Assembly (NCBI GenBank): GCA_911728455.2
Contig: OU452235.1
Coordinates: forward strand, 12,634,634-12,698,633
Origin: Marthasterias glacialis
Taxonomy: Eukaryota > Echinodermata > Asteroidea > Forcipulatida > Asteriidae
DNA: 64,000 bases
Direction of reading: 5' to 3'
How positions within the stretch are numbered: position 1 is the first letter of the stretch; the number at the start of each line of letters is the position of its first letter. Below the pieces are notes generated by a model. The model was given only the letters and a program-made list of their open reading frames with translations, made no database searches and was not told the origin of the DNA. A program made the translations under genes and the position numbers. Below are positions 25,181 through 36,769 of this stretch, piece after piece.

Positions 25181-25984
25181 GCTCTATGGTTGTATCGTTT
25201 ACTTAGAGTGCGATCCCTGGCTGGACGGCAATTTCAGGTTGCGTAGCTTTTGACTGGTACCCCGACCAAACATATCGAACAAACGGGGAGACCGCCATTA
25301 TTACGGCTTTGGGTCGCTGCTTCACATCCCGCTCCTGTCTGTTATTTTTTTTCGGTCATCCCAAAATATAACTAAAACGCATATATATTTTGTTGTTTGT
25401 TTTTGTTATCGGCGGTTGGGCTACTCATCATCCTTAAAAAAAATAATAAAATAATAATAATAAAAATCGAACTTTTCAATATTAGTACGGCGGGTAGGTG
25501 ATGGGATTGTGCCTTTGATGATACATACATGGAGTTCGGCAAACAGTCAGAGTATGTCATGAGAAAGATATTTGGCTGTAGGGCCATCGTAGACTTGCCT
25601 GTAAAAAATATATGTAGAATAATAAGCAATGACAGCCATTTTGAGTATTTTTGAAAATAGATTGTTGTTCTGTACCTATATACATACCTTTTTTAATCCA
25701 AGTATGCGATGAGGGGGTGGGGGAGTGCTGAGAAAATAAACTAGGTATATTAAACTTCATGTTGTTTTTAAAGCACTCTTTGAAGTGTTATTTACCACAT
25801 TGCAATAAATTGCTACCCTTGGTCTCTGTCATCGTTCCTGCATCGTCGTCGTTTCCTTTCTGGGAAACTCAATGAGACTAACCTGCGGCCATAATATCGT
25901 AATGGCAAATTATTCCAAAGCTTCTCTGCGATTGTTTATGCGAGATGCTGTTATGATAAATCCTTTGTATACATTCACGGCCAG

Positions 25985-26010
25985 ATATATATATATATAT
26001 ATATATATAT
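25985..26010. repeat. (TA)n microsatellite
   Basis: An uninterrupted run of alternating A and T. Confidence 0.9.
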
Positions 26011-26796
26011 TTTGTGGGAGCTTTGTTTCGTTCGGTTGTATTGAATTCGTTGTAGAAAACCTCTGGGCAAACATTGTCTGGAATGATCTTTGGATAGGAT
26101 TCAATGAGTGAAGGGAAAACAAGCCTGATAAAATTCGTCCTTGTACGGGAAAGGCAAATTTTCCTCGTTCAGAGAAACCTCTATCAGGGAATTACAAATG
26201 TCTACTGGATCACTTCAAATGACACCAAAGCGGTGACCATTTGGATGGGTGGAGTGGTTGCTTGCATTAACATCGCTAGTGATGTATTATTGAAGTCTAG
26301 GAATCATACCTGTGAGTACCCTCTAAATGTAAAAGGGTGAAAAAACACTCGTTTTGTCCGCCATACCACGCTTGCAAAGAGCCATATGGCGGACAATTCT
26401 TTTTTTAGAGTGAAATCCGGTTATTTTCACCTTAAATCGTAGTAAAGCTCGCTCCAATTTCACTCAAAAACGGTGATGCACAGTGAGTTTCACTCTCAAA
26501 AGAGCCAAAATGACATCACTCGAGCGAAAGAGTGATTTTTCACTCTTTTCATTAAAAGAGTATGTCTGGAAAGAGTGGCTCTGCACAGCATCTGTATACT
26601 TACTACTATAAATATTTCATAGTTTTCATGTAGCGCTATACGTTTGCCGTTATATTTCCCATCTTGTACCTTGGTTCAGTATAATTATAATAGACCACCG
26701 TAAAATGTTTCAGTCACTTTACGGTGATTTACATGACAGCATGGGCGAGAAACACTTACGGTAACATTTCACAGGTACTAAAAGAGAGTCACCATG

Positions 26797-27232
26797 TTCA
26801 AATTCAGTTTTGTGATGCACTTATTATCGACTAGAAAGAGCCCTTATGGAAGTGGGAACAAAATTACAAGTCTCTGACCTCACGTTAAAATGGTGTACAA
26901 TGTCATTTTATTTGATACTCTTCTGAAATTTCAAACATGACGTCATTGGACGTTAACAACAAATGGGTCTGCACATCCCAAAGAGGAATTTTTATCGCCA
27001 GTTCAAAGGTCAAATTCAATGCCCTTTTGATTGAATCTAATCCAAATTCGTGTACAAAAATGTGCAGACCCATTATATTTGAGGTATTTCTGATGGCATT
27101 TGGTGTTTTTAGGATATTGACAAGTGGACACTGGAAGGGTATCAAATACAATGGCATTTTGCACCCATTTTAACGTGACGTTAAGAACTCTATCTATTGG
27201 AAAAGAAGTGCATCACAAAACTGAATTCGACC
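26797..27232. mobile_element. Long fold-back element, 436 bases
   Basis: Outer arms AATTCAGTTTTGTGATGCAC and AAGTGCATCACAAAACTGAA pair, as do CACGTTAAAATGG with CCATTTTAACGTG, ATTTGATAC with GTATCAAAT, and AAATGGGTCTGCACA with TGTGCAGACCCATT. The paired open frames seen on both strands in this interval are a result of this symmetry and not genes. Confidence 0.75.
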
Positions 27233-27559
27233 TAGGAGCCCCCAGCCTCTTTAAAATTGCACACCACTAAATAAGTATTCGCCACAACGTGCCGCAGGTC
27301 TTCATCGACAACCGGTTATAGCTGTGTAACATTTAAGGTTATACCGTGCATTTTTAGTTTAAAACGCTGCATGTGATTCGACCCCGAAAAAAGTGCAATT
27401 GTTTTGAAACAAAAAGGCGTATTAAAAAATTTATCCCGTCAGCGGTGGTGTCATGGTTGGAATAAACATTTCTTTGACTCCAGTGCATTTTTTGCCCGTC
27501 AAGAAAACTTAAAAGTTATGAGAAAAAGGAAATGAAATAAATTGATACAGAATTTTAAA

Positions 27560-27590
27560 CCAAATCCTATATATAATAATAATAATAATA

Positions 27591-27644
<54 letters not shown>

Positions 27645-27705
27645 GACATTTATAAAGTGCAAAGAAATTGCAGATTACCTTCGCCTCGAGGCGCTGTAAG
27701 TAACA
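27560..27705 (-). mobile_element. SINE 3'-end remnant with long (TAA)n tail
   Basis: On the minus strand this reads GCGCCTCGAGGCG, then TTTGCACTTTATAAATGTC and a long ATT/TTA microsatellite (27573-27644 as TAA units on the plus strand). A GCGC-box plus TTTATAAA followed by (ATT)n is the usual shape of tRNA-derived SINE 3' ends. The head was not found. Confidence 0.5.
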
Positions 27706-28050
27706 AAAAAATATAAGTCGGAACCCACCGAAATTTATTTTTATTTTTACGTTGGTTGGGTCGTCTACATTAAGCCATACTTTTGATGGGTTTAATTTAG
27801 AATATCTTACTGGAGAGTGCGTGGTTTGAAAGAATGCATTTTCTATCAAACCAATATTTTGTCCATTTCTTATTGAATAATCTTCGATTCACTGGATGAA
27901 AAATGCAGGGAAAATTTGAAAATGTTTGTGATGTTCTAACTTCTTACGAAGCCTTCGTTTTATCTGTTAAATAAATGACTTATTTGTGCCAGATTGTGTT
28001 TGGTTTCTCCATAAGGCGATTCAGCTATTATGAAGGTGATTCATTGTATG

Positions 28051-28091
28051 TTAGGCAATAAACCACAAGGGAAACTGACTGGGTAAATTAT
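28051..28091 (-). repeat. Fragment of the same SINE-like family as 50142-50290
   Basis: About 40 bases (plus strand AGGCAATAAACCACAAGGGA, then AACTGACTGGGTAAATT) match 50142-50181 with one or two changes. No tRNA-like head is visible on either side. Confidence 0.45.
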
Positions 28092-29051
28092 ATGTTAATG
28101 ATTTTGTGGAACCCTAAAAGAAAATTAAAAATAAAATGCTTATCTCTTCATTCTAAGAAAACAAAATTAAATTCACGAGCGCAGTTTGGCATCCTCTTAA
28201 TAATACGTCGTAGATATTTTCTGTTTAAGGAGCTGTCGTGGACGTTTCCCGTATCAGTTTGATGGTTTCTTCGGTCTGTACGTTAAGCGTGGAACATTAA
28301 TTTGATTGCTTTTATCCCAGGAGGTTCTTGTAACTTGTTAAGTGATTAGATATCTTGGCCAGGGGACTCTTTGGCGAAGTAAATTCTCTTCTAGTCATAC
28401 TTCTTGTTTTTCCCAAACCCTTGCAGTCAGCCATGATCGTATTGAAGCTTCCCCCTGTAGGTGTGTGTACACTCAATGCCCCCTCTCTTCTATAATTGGG
28501 TTATTTGCGAGCGTAATTTCACAAGAGGGCGCCCCGGTTGAACACATTTGCATAATCAATGCTGTTTAATCGATGCGGTTACCACCCTGTGGTGCCATAA
28601 GTGAATCCCTCGGTAAATGTTTGGATTACACATGGAAATGTGATTGATTTAAAACAACGGGTTTCAAGCTGGAACATATACAAATAGGTAAGATAAACAG
28701 GGACGTGGGTCTACGTGGTTTGTTTGTCCTGCGGGGAAAATGTGCCACATCTCGAAATAATTATAGCATAAATCTCTGCGGTCCAACACTCCCGTTCGTT
28801 CACCCAAATAAAAATGCATTTTGTGTATATTTAGACTTGTTCTAGGTGGCTTTTAGTCAGATGTATATTAGACTTGTACCAGGCGCTTAAAGTTAAAATG
28901 ACCTGTCAACATGTGCTCGAACTTTGGTATTTTGCTCACAAGTAAAATGAGTCAGTATTTTTAAGTGTAGCTGTATGATTATGTGCAACGCTCTCCTCAT
29001 TGAATTTTTTTAGGATGTTTTTCCATGCGTACTGAGTGATCTGTTTATCAT

Positions 29052-29420
29052 TTAAAACTCAGCATTGGTAAACTGACTGTAAATGCTTCCATTTTTTTTT
29101 TTACACAAATCAAGATAGTTGTAATAAAACCAACCTGTGAAATTGTCAGCTCATTTCGTTGTTTCATTTGCGAGAAAACGGTTAAAATGCATTCAGCATT
29201 TTTGAACGCATTCCTAGCCCTATAGGCAGAGTTTTCATCTCGATGAGACGAAAACTAATGTTGGATCTTATTTCATTTCTTATTTAAAAACGATAACACT
29301 TCAGGCAGAAATACTTCTAGGAAAGTTTTCTACCATCACTATCTTTTTACCATGTAAGGTATATGTAAATCTGTGAACATTTATGTTTTACTTCTCACCA
29401 ATGTTGAGCTGGGGCTTTAA
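29052..29420 (-). mobile_element. TTAA-flanked MITE, family A copy 1
   Basis: The element is bounded by TTAA on both sides, with terminal inverted repeats that read AGCCCCAGCTCAACATTGGT in their best form (the plus-strand left end is partly decayed). It contains no coding sequence. An internal palindrome around CATCTCGATGAGACGAAAAC lies near the centre. Copies at 48693-49044 and 60136-60504 match it across their length in the opposite orientation. TTAA target sites suggest piggyBac-type mobilisation, which is inference. Confidence 0.75.
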
Positions 29421-29812
29421 AGGCATTGCATACGTTTGGTAATGACTCTGAAAATTTTTGGCAATAAAAACTTACTTGGTAAGAAGTACAGCAGCTTTGG
29501 ATAGTATAATGCATTTTGAGAAACGTTTCACTTCGAAGTACTGCAGTTATGGAGAAATATATCACTTTTTATCACCCAAAAATTTGAATCTGAGAAGCGT
29601 TATGGCCGTAACGCTTCTCAGAATGTGTATTCCAATGACGGATACTTCTTCTGCGTGAACACAACCGCTCCAGATTTTTGGTGATATCTCAAAAACGCTG
29701 CCACCTTTTGAAATGAAATTTACACAGGTTAGTTTTATGGTATATATCTACAATTATATAGCATTAAGGCAAATGTTCGGTTCCAAAAACCAAAGGTATA
29801 CTTTGCCTTTAA
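29417..29812 (+). mobile_element. TTAA-flanked MITE, family B copy 1
   Basis: It starts TTAAAGGCATTGCATACG and ends with ACCAAAGGTATACTTTGCC plus TTAA, giving imperfect terminal inverted repeats of about 24 bases. The centre holds a strong hairpin at 29590-29621 (CTGAGAAGCGTTA on both arms). It shares its left TTAA with family A copy 1 and its right TTAA with the next element. A diverged relative lies at 30685-31096. Confidence 0.72.
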
Positions 29813-30337
29813 GGGTTCACTGAAATAAAACGTATTCATGCTTTTATGTTACACCTTATGATTTTTATAAAACGATTCACTTGTAAGAAATCATTTTTTG
29901 CATTCCTATGTATTTTTGCATAATTTGTTTTCTTTAAAAAATAACAGTCTTCAGGAACGCCACAAAAAAGGTCACTTGCTATAATGTCTGGATTCTCAAC
30001 GTGGCATCACATGCATTACAACCAAGAATGAATTTGTTAATAGAAGAACACATATTTGTCATTCCTTTGGCAGACCCAATCCCCGAACAATTGTTTTGTG
30101 GAATAGCTCAGGAAACATTATGTAATGCATGTGACGTCACGTTGAGAATCAAGCCATGTTAGCAAGTGACCTATTTTTGTGGGCGTTCCTGAAGACTGTT
30201 ATTTTTTAAAGAAAACAAATTATGCGAAAAATACACAGGAATGCAAAAAAAATGATTTCTTACATATGTATCGTTTTATAAAAATCATAAGGTGTAACAT
30301 AAAAGCATTAATACTTTGTATTTCAGAGAACCTTTAA
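29809..30337. mobile_element. Long fold-back element flanked by TTAA, family C
   Basis: The two arms (about 29813-30021 and 30115-30333) are near reverse complements over some 210 bases, including TTATGTTACACCTTATGATT, AACAGTCTTCAGGAACGCC and GGTCACTTGCTA with their complements. Each end is TTAA followed by GGTTC-CTGAAATA. The loop is about 90 bases. No open frame of note is present. As single-stranded DNA or RNA it would form a long hairpin. Confidence 0.75.
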
Positions 30338-30684
30338 GTAAACAGTTCTTTCGTTAAAGTTGCAGGGCATTTCGTACTTTTCTAGTTTTAGTTTTACTTC
30401 CTACCCTGGTTCCCTTTAGCGGAAATGTATGATGTGTTGTAAGTTAGCAATGCTTAACCAAACCTTTTGGTTTTTTTTCCCTCCGTATGTCAACTTGTAC
30501 TTGTTCGATATCTTTCAGTAGTCATCGCTGTTGATCATGGATTGGTGCCGCTGTCCTTGTACCAGTTCTTCGTAATTGTTAGCGATTATAATAAATTAAT
30601 ATGTACACAAGTTCTTGAGCTCTGTATACACTGAAGCTTTATCTAGCTGACACTGCTACCGTTCTTTTGTCATCCTCTTTAAAA

Positions 30685-31096
30685 TTAAAAAGGCTTAATG
30701 CAAGGTATGCCTTTGGTATATGGAACAATACGTTTGTTTTAATCATAGCTAATTGTAGATATGAAACTTACCCCGGAATATCTTGTTTTAAAAGACGTTA
30801 GCGTCCTTTAGATATCGGCGAAAATCTGGAGCGGTTATTTCCACGCAGAAGGATCCGAAAATGCTGAAACTACATGGTTTTTTGATTACATGAAAAAAGG
30901 CTTCATGCGTGAAGCCTTTCTCAGATTCAAATATTTTAGCGAGAAATGACCTCTTTCTCAAAGACTACGTTACTTCAAAGGGAGTCATTTCTCACAATGT
31001 TTTATACTTTCAACAGCTCTTCGTCGCTTCTTATCAAGTACGTTCTTATGGTCATTTATTTTTGGAGTAATTACCAAAAGTATCCCCTACCTTCAA
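30685..31096 (-). mobile_element. Degenerate MITE related to family B
   Basis: The left end reads AAGGTATGCCTTTGGTATAT and the right end reads TTACCAAAAGTATCCCCTAC before CTTCAA, which are the family B termini with changes. As in copy 1, a central hairpin is present at about 30898-30919 (AAGGCTTCATGCGTGAAGCC). The terminal TTAA is preserved only at the left. Confidence 0.55.
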
Positions 31097-32284
31097 GTGA
31101 AGAATATTTGTAACTGATCATCCGAAAACGTGCATGTTATTATAAAATGCCCTCTGCGGGTTCAAAATTTCTTACACAAAGCCATGTTGAAAATTGGACA
31201 GTAAAATCAAGAAAACATCATTTTGTAAATCACATATTTTTTTTTTTATTTCCCTAGTCTGTTTATGCCGCGAGCTAGGTTTCGGTGTCGGGCCTTTGGG
31301 GGTTTTAGTCTGCCACTCAATCTGGGACCTTGACGTCTCAATATCGGTGTTGGTCTAAGTTTTCGAGCTCTCGACTGCAGCATTGCTCTTTCCGTCCCCC
31401 GCCCCAACTTTCCCTCGAGCTTTCGGAGCGATGATTTCGAAATTGTGTTGGTCCCGTGTCTTTAATATGTTATTAACTGTTAGAGCCACATGGCTGTAGG
31501 GTAAACAGTCTAAACATGTTTACAATGAACCGTTGGAAATCGGTTCAAATAGGATGAAAGTTGCTCAACCCTTAATGCTGCTCTTCTCCAATTCCATTAA
31601 AGGTATACGTTTAAGATTGTTAGACAGATTTCATCCAACGTTAGCCAATAACGGCAGCGGCCAAAATCTCTACTCTATCTGTTTAAAAATTTATATGCCA
31701 TGTAGTAGGATGCCGTGCCAAGATAAATGCAATATTTGCAAGCCAATAAAACGAACCGTAGATGGTAGGATGGAAATACTATTCCTCGTGAAGCCAACAG
31801 CCGCCATGGCGATATTTGACGGAACACCCAGGGCATTTCGAATTTGCTGGTCACCATGACAACTCCATCAAGACGCTGGAGGATTGCTTCAACCTTAATC
31901 ACAATAGTATGAATTGTGAAATTAGTTTACCGGAACGGGGATTTGATCTGATTTCGAGAATATTTACTCAATGGAAACCTTCTGATTTGTGGTATCAGGA
32001 CCTCGTCGCTACTTTTAATCCATGGGCCCCACGCATCAAAATTACATTAATGCAGACTGTATCTTTATTAAATAAGCCCAAGGATAAAATGATTAGAGAT
32101 ATTGAATTCTCCTTACTCGTCAAGTTTCAGTGAAAACGTATGTCGTGAACATCCGTAGTGACACCATCCACCGCTTAAATCATATGGACAACATTTTTGG
32201 TAATTGTCAAAGACCAGCAACCGCACTTTATGTGACCAAACATTAAAACATGAAATAACAAAGCAGTGAAAATTTAAGCTCATC

Positions 32285-32490
32285 CGAGTCACGAGAAAGT
32301 ACTGAACCCCAAAATTTGGATTTTTCACTCTTTTCAAACATCAAGTTTTGGTCTTGCGAGATCAAAACCAATTTGTTTCACTCGTTTCTCAAAAACTGTA
32401 GCATTTCAAAACAGAAATGTTTAAAGGGAAGTTTTCCACCATGACCATCTTTATACCGTGGAAGTGATGTGCAAATCTGTGAATGTTTAT
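32285..32490. repeat. Interspersed repeat shared with 49600-49835
   Basis: It shows the same ordered blocks as the intron 2 copy, ending with TGTGCAAATCTGTGAATG, which is close to the TGTAAATCTGTGAACATTT of family A. It lies directly left of the family D element. Confidence 0.5.
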
Positions 32491-32529
32491 TTATGCTTAT
32501 TTTGTTTTTTCAACATGACTGCTGATGTA

Positions 32530-32835
32530 CACACCCTTTAGAGACCATAGCGGCCGCAAGCGGCTGTAGCTAAAACGCCCATAGCGGCCGCAGACGGCCG
32601 CTGTGTTTGACCTCGTCTCATTGACCTGAAAAAGGTCATGATAGGTCACGTGATGAGTTAACAATTCTCAATGTTTCCCATGGTAACATTCTAACTTCTA
32701 AATGTAAAAAATACAGAAATTGCTGTTTAATATCTTCAGGGAAATATTTTTATTGAAATGGAAATGTTACAAAATGTCACACGTCTGGGCGTATTAGGAT
32801 GATTTTGAACAAACTTGTGGTCTCTAAAGGGTTAA
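32530..32835. mobile_element. MITE with CCCTTTAGAGACCA inverted ends, family D
   Basis: The left end is CCCTTTAGAGACCATAGC and the right end is the complement, TGGTCTCTAAAGGG followed by TTAA. The left internal part is rich in CGGCCGC repeats (AGCGGCCGC twice, 32549-32600). No coding capacity is seen. Confidence 0.65.
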
Positions 32836-33049
32836 TAAAGTTTTTAAGTCTTGTGATCACTTTTTAACTGGAAGTTTGAACTGGGGGAAAATCACCGTAT
32901 TTAGCATGATCACAATTTAGCAATTTTGCAATTTGTTAGCACGAACACAATTTTGTCAAATACTTTTCTATAGGTAGCGAAGGCTCAATGAGCCAAGAGT
33001 TCGCAGATTGTTCTTGATGGGACCGTGGCATGATTTAAACAATAACAAG

Positions 33050-34300
33050 CACAGGATAACTACTTTGCAACTTGCACTAATGTTGTACCCCCATCTTCAT
33101 CCAAAGAGCATACTCGTATTACACCATCAGCTTGCTCTAATATAACCCTAGTTTACCTTATCCTTGAATCTAAGTGAGGACGCATACCAATATCGACAGT
33201 TTGGTAAACATTAGCAGTGCTGTGCCTCATTTTGGTTATTAAAAGAGTAAGTTGCCAAGCAGTAACACGTCATGCCTGAGCTTGATTTAAAGCAGTTGAG
33301 CATTTCAGTAGCAGTGTACCTTATCTAGTTTCAAGTACATTACACTCCAGAAATATTTTACGCCTTTACCATCACTTTCCCAAAACTACCAATGCTGTAC
33401 CTTTGAGTCAAAGCAAGTGAGTTGTTTTACATTGTCTTGATTCTAAGAGAGCAAGCAAACCAGTAGAGACATTACTACCTTGCTTGCTCTAGATCGTACA
33501 TTACGTATGCTTTTATACCAAAACCTTAACAACACTAACAATGCAGTACTGAGCGAATAAGAACACCGGACTCAAGCTCTGGTGTCTTTGATCAGCAGAG
33601 TGTGGGTTCGAGTCCCGGTCGTGACACTTGTGTCCTTAAGCAAGACACTTAACCATTATTGCTTCGTCCTTCGGATGGGACGTAAAGCTGTTGGTCCCGT
33701 GTGTTGTGTAATGCACGTAAAAGAACCCAGTGACACTTATCGCAAAGAGAAGGGGTTCGCCCCGGTGTTCCTGGTTTGATCGGCTGCAGATTGCGCCACA
33801 GCACCTTGTGAACCATTACATGGTGCTATGTAAAGGAACAGGTCTCATACTTCAAAAACGTAACTTATCATACCTCGCAGGAAAAAAATATTGAGCGCTC
33901 TGAGACGCCCATAGGGTGTGACAAAGCGCTATATAAAAACTGCGGATTATTATTATTAGTATTACCTTATATTGATTCAAAGCAAGTGAGTACAATCTAC
34001 AGTTTTCTCACGAGTACACAATGTTGTACATCATCTTGATTCAAAGAGAGCAAGCAAACGAGTAGAGCCATTACTACCTTGCTTGCTTCAGATAATATAT
34101 CACGTATGCTTTTACCAAAACGTTAAAAACACTAACAGTAGTAGTATATTGATTTAGAACAAAGCGAGTATTATTAGCAGTTGTCTCACTATGTTCGTAC
34201 ATTATCTTGATTCAAAGACATTAAGCACACGAGTTGAGGCAGTATTAACTTGCTGCCCCATCTTCAAATAATAATGTGATCATGCCAGTAGCAGCATTTG
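33050..34300. repeat. Degenerate CTTGATTCAAAG array, split by a SINE
   Basis: Blocks such as CCTTATCTAGTTTCAAG, TGTCTTGATTCTAAGAGAGC, CATCTTGATTCAAAGAGAGC and TTATCTTGATTCAAAGACAT recur, alternating with TTGCTTGCT and ACACTAACA blocks. A segment around 33446-33545 and one around 34029-34140 are close copies, about 580 bases apart, with the SINE at 33551-33962 between. The array would be roughly 840 bases without it. Confidence 0.6.
33551..33962 (+). mobile_element. tRNA-Leu-derived SINE copy with 3' tail
   Basis: The head keeps an anticodon arm CCGGACTCAAGCTCTGG (anticodon CAA, Leu) and a B box GGTTCGAGTCCC but has lost part of the A-box side. The body matches the 18.5 kb copy (TGTCCTTAAGCAAGACACTT, CGTCCTTCGGATGGGACG, AAAAGAACCCAGTGACAC). 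The 3' end reads AAAGCGCTATATAAAAACTG followed by a TTATTATTATTAGTATTA tail. It splits a degenerate CTTGATTCAAAG repeat array into two halves. Confidence 0.75.
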
Positions 34301-35185
34301 TTTGCAAGTGGCTACACCTTCCGTCTTTAAAGTAAACACACAAGGATCTCTCGCAGCCGCTCAACAGCGAAACACTTTTAACCCGGTTGAGTTTTGATTG
34401 TGTTATGAAGGAGTCTGATCAAATTTGCGGTGTTTCAGATCCCATCGATCCATCTAAAAAATCTTGGTCAGGCAGTGCTAATATTCCCAAGGGAGCGCAT
34501 GACCTATCATTTCAGTTATTTCAACTGCTATAGTTCCCTATAAACTGGACTGAAAGGTGGAACAGTAAACATGTTTCATCGCCCGAAAAGATTTTTTTAC
34601 GGGACGCATAAACATTAGTAAACGACCTCGACCCAATTCCATAATTTTTTTTCTCTACAGTGTTGCACAGAAACAGGCCACCATCCAAAATGGTGTGTGT
34701 ACTGTTGAGACTGGTTCCCCGCAGACTAATATTTGTGCTTGTCTATATTAGACTAGAAAGTATACCACAGGAGTATGCTTAGAATGTCAAGTTTGCTTAC
34801 GGCAGAATTGGGTTACCAGTTCAAATGATATATGTGTGAGGTGCATTGTTTATGGTTGGTTATATGCTTGTTTGTACATGTTTACCTTGTTAAGCAATAA
34901 TTGTCTGCTTATTAGATAACCCTTGTCATTTCATATTTGAACAAAATACGAAAATTTGAATACGTGACTGTGCATTGTGAGAAACAATCTAGAAACTAAG
35001 GTGTGCGGTACCACAGCTATCCTTCTTTCGCTTTTTTGTCCTGCAGACGGTTATTGAACGCTGATCGAAACGTCGAGTAGTTACACCACTGGCTCTTTTC
35101 AGCATCACCACGACTCATGGGAGACCTGTTAAATTACATGGCGTTACCTCAAACCTTACTTTTCAAAACTGCTAAATACCGTACG

Positions 35186-35960
35186 CTATACGAGAAGAAA
35201 AGGAGCATATAAACGAAAATCTAACATAGCTTTGAAACATTTTACTAGATGAAGGAAGTTCTGAAGACAAAAACAAACATTAAATGTCTCAAAAACCAAA
35301 CGTTTACCGGTACCTTCCCTGATTAAATAACATGAAATCTGATATAGCAAATCATGACTCATGAACATACAATTTAGTTCGCTTGTAGAAATTCCATGCT
35401 TTTTCACCAGTGCGTCACTGCTGCCCAAGAGCAAACACTACGTTATATTGTTTTTACGTGGACGGTTTTCTCTCTGTCTTTTAGCACGTTCATTAATTTA
35501 CACTTACGGGCAAAAAGACATTAATTTCAATGCGTCCCTTGAATTGCATGGTGTTTGTTCCGTTTCCAACGCCATTTGTACATATTGTTTTTCCATATCC
35601 GTCAAGACGCGAGCTCTAATGTCCAAGACAAATAGAAATTACAACATCAGTGGTTATTTAACACACGCTGTGTAAATACAAGACAGGCATTGGCGATGTT
35701 GTTGTACGTGGAAGCATCAGATTTGCCTGGTATCTCTCGCTATATACGTTTATCGTGGAGGACACACTCCGGGTGCTGCATGGCCAGTGTTTCATTGGTT
35801 AAAGACGGCCGCGTATACTCAGTACTCACAACTGAGATAGCTGGTGTGCATGAAACAATACATTACTGGCTGGAAACGGTAACCTTAAGGTTTAAAGTTC
35901 AATATCCTCAGTCAAAACTAAGTGGCCGGTGTCTTGCGCAGCTTTAAAGCCACCGTCCGT
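35186..35960. other. No supported gene; several modest open frames
   Basis: Open frames of 80-105 codons lie on both strands (for example 35361-35675 and 35690-35947, plus). None shows a domain, a signal or splice-linked partner that I can recognise, and they overlap each other. Confidence 0.2.
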
Positions 35961-36535
35961 GACGTCATATACGGAGATACGTCAAAGCCGGAGTTTGTAT
36001 TCCTTGTTAAGGTCGTGTTCAGCTTTAAACACGCTTGGTTTCACGGCTGATGTGGCATTACGTGAAAAATCAACAATAATGAAATTATAATTTTCCTCTC
36101 CTCCGAATTTGTTTTTATTTCACCTTTAATCCAATTATACAACATATAACCCGATAAGACGTTAGTGTCTAACACCCTCATACTGCGTCCCTTCCCCGTT
36201 CTACATTCAATTTAAATAATGATAAAATCAACATATTAAAGGTGTGGCACGTGATTGGTAACTATTATTGGTTCATTAAAACTCAAACATCGCAGCCCGA
36301 GAGCTGAATAGCGTTTAAAAACAACAAAGAATATTCAACGACGATAAAAAACTTCAACGGAATCTCATTCAAATAGAGGAAGTGTTTACACAAACAGAAA
36401 TGTCATTAAATAAAATGGCTCAACATCTCAGTATCGTGAGCTTAATTTTTAAAGATACATGTATATGATCTGTGCTCAATTCGATTTTACCCTGAAAAAA
36501 AACATGAATTCAAACGTTGAAAAATTCAAAACGTT

Positions 36536-36697
36536 GTGTGGGCTTTCCCTATTTGGAGTTTTCCTCTCCCATCTAGAACTTATATTTCTTCATCATCTTC
36601 TCTACACGGGTATCTTCAGGCCTACGGGTCACATTGCAAGTCACTTTTGAGGGTCTCTTGGTTACATTACCAGAAGGATATAATAGTAATAATAATT
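36536..36697 (+). repeat. Second copy of the TAATAA-tailed repeat
   Basis: It is the same element as at 24285-24456, diverged by scattered substitutions and small indels and also ending in a TAATAATAAT tail. It sits in otherwise unrecognised sequence about 1.2 kb upstream of the mucin-like gene promoter. Confidence 0.6.
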
Positions 36698-36769
36698 AGC
36701 ACAGGCATATACATTTTATCATAGTCCAAACGTTTGTGTGCAGAGTTACCATAAAGAGTGGAGGATTTT

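Noticed and set aside
26903-27173. Two overlapping frames on opposite strands
   Set aside because: Both arise from the symmetry of the fold-back element at 26797-27232.
27499-27849. 116-codon minus-strand frame with a poly-Leu run
   Set aside because: The Leu run is the translation of the (TAA)n microsatellite tail of a SINE remnant.
33050-34300. CRISPR-like regular repeats
   Set aside because: The units are long, diverged and without uniform short spacers, in a eukaryotic setting with a SINE insertion.
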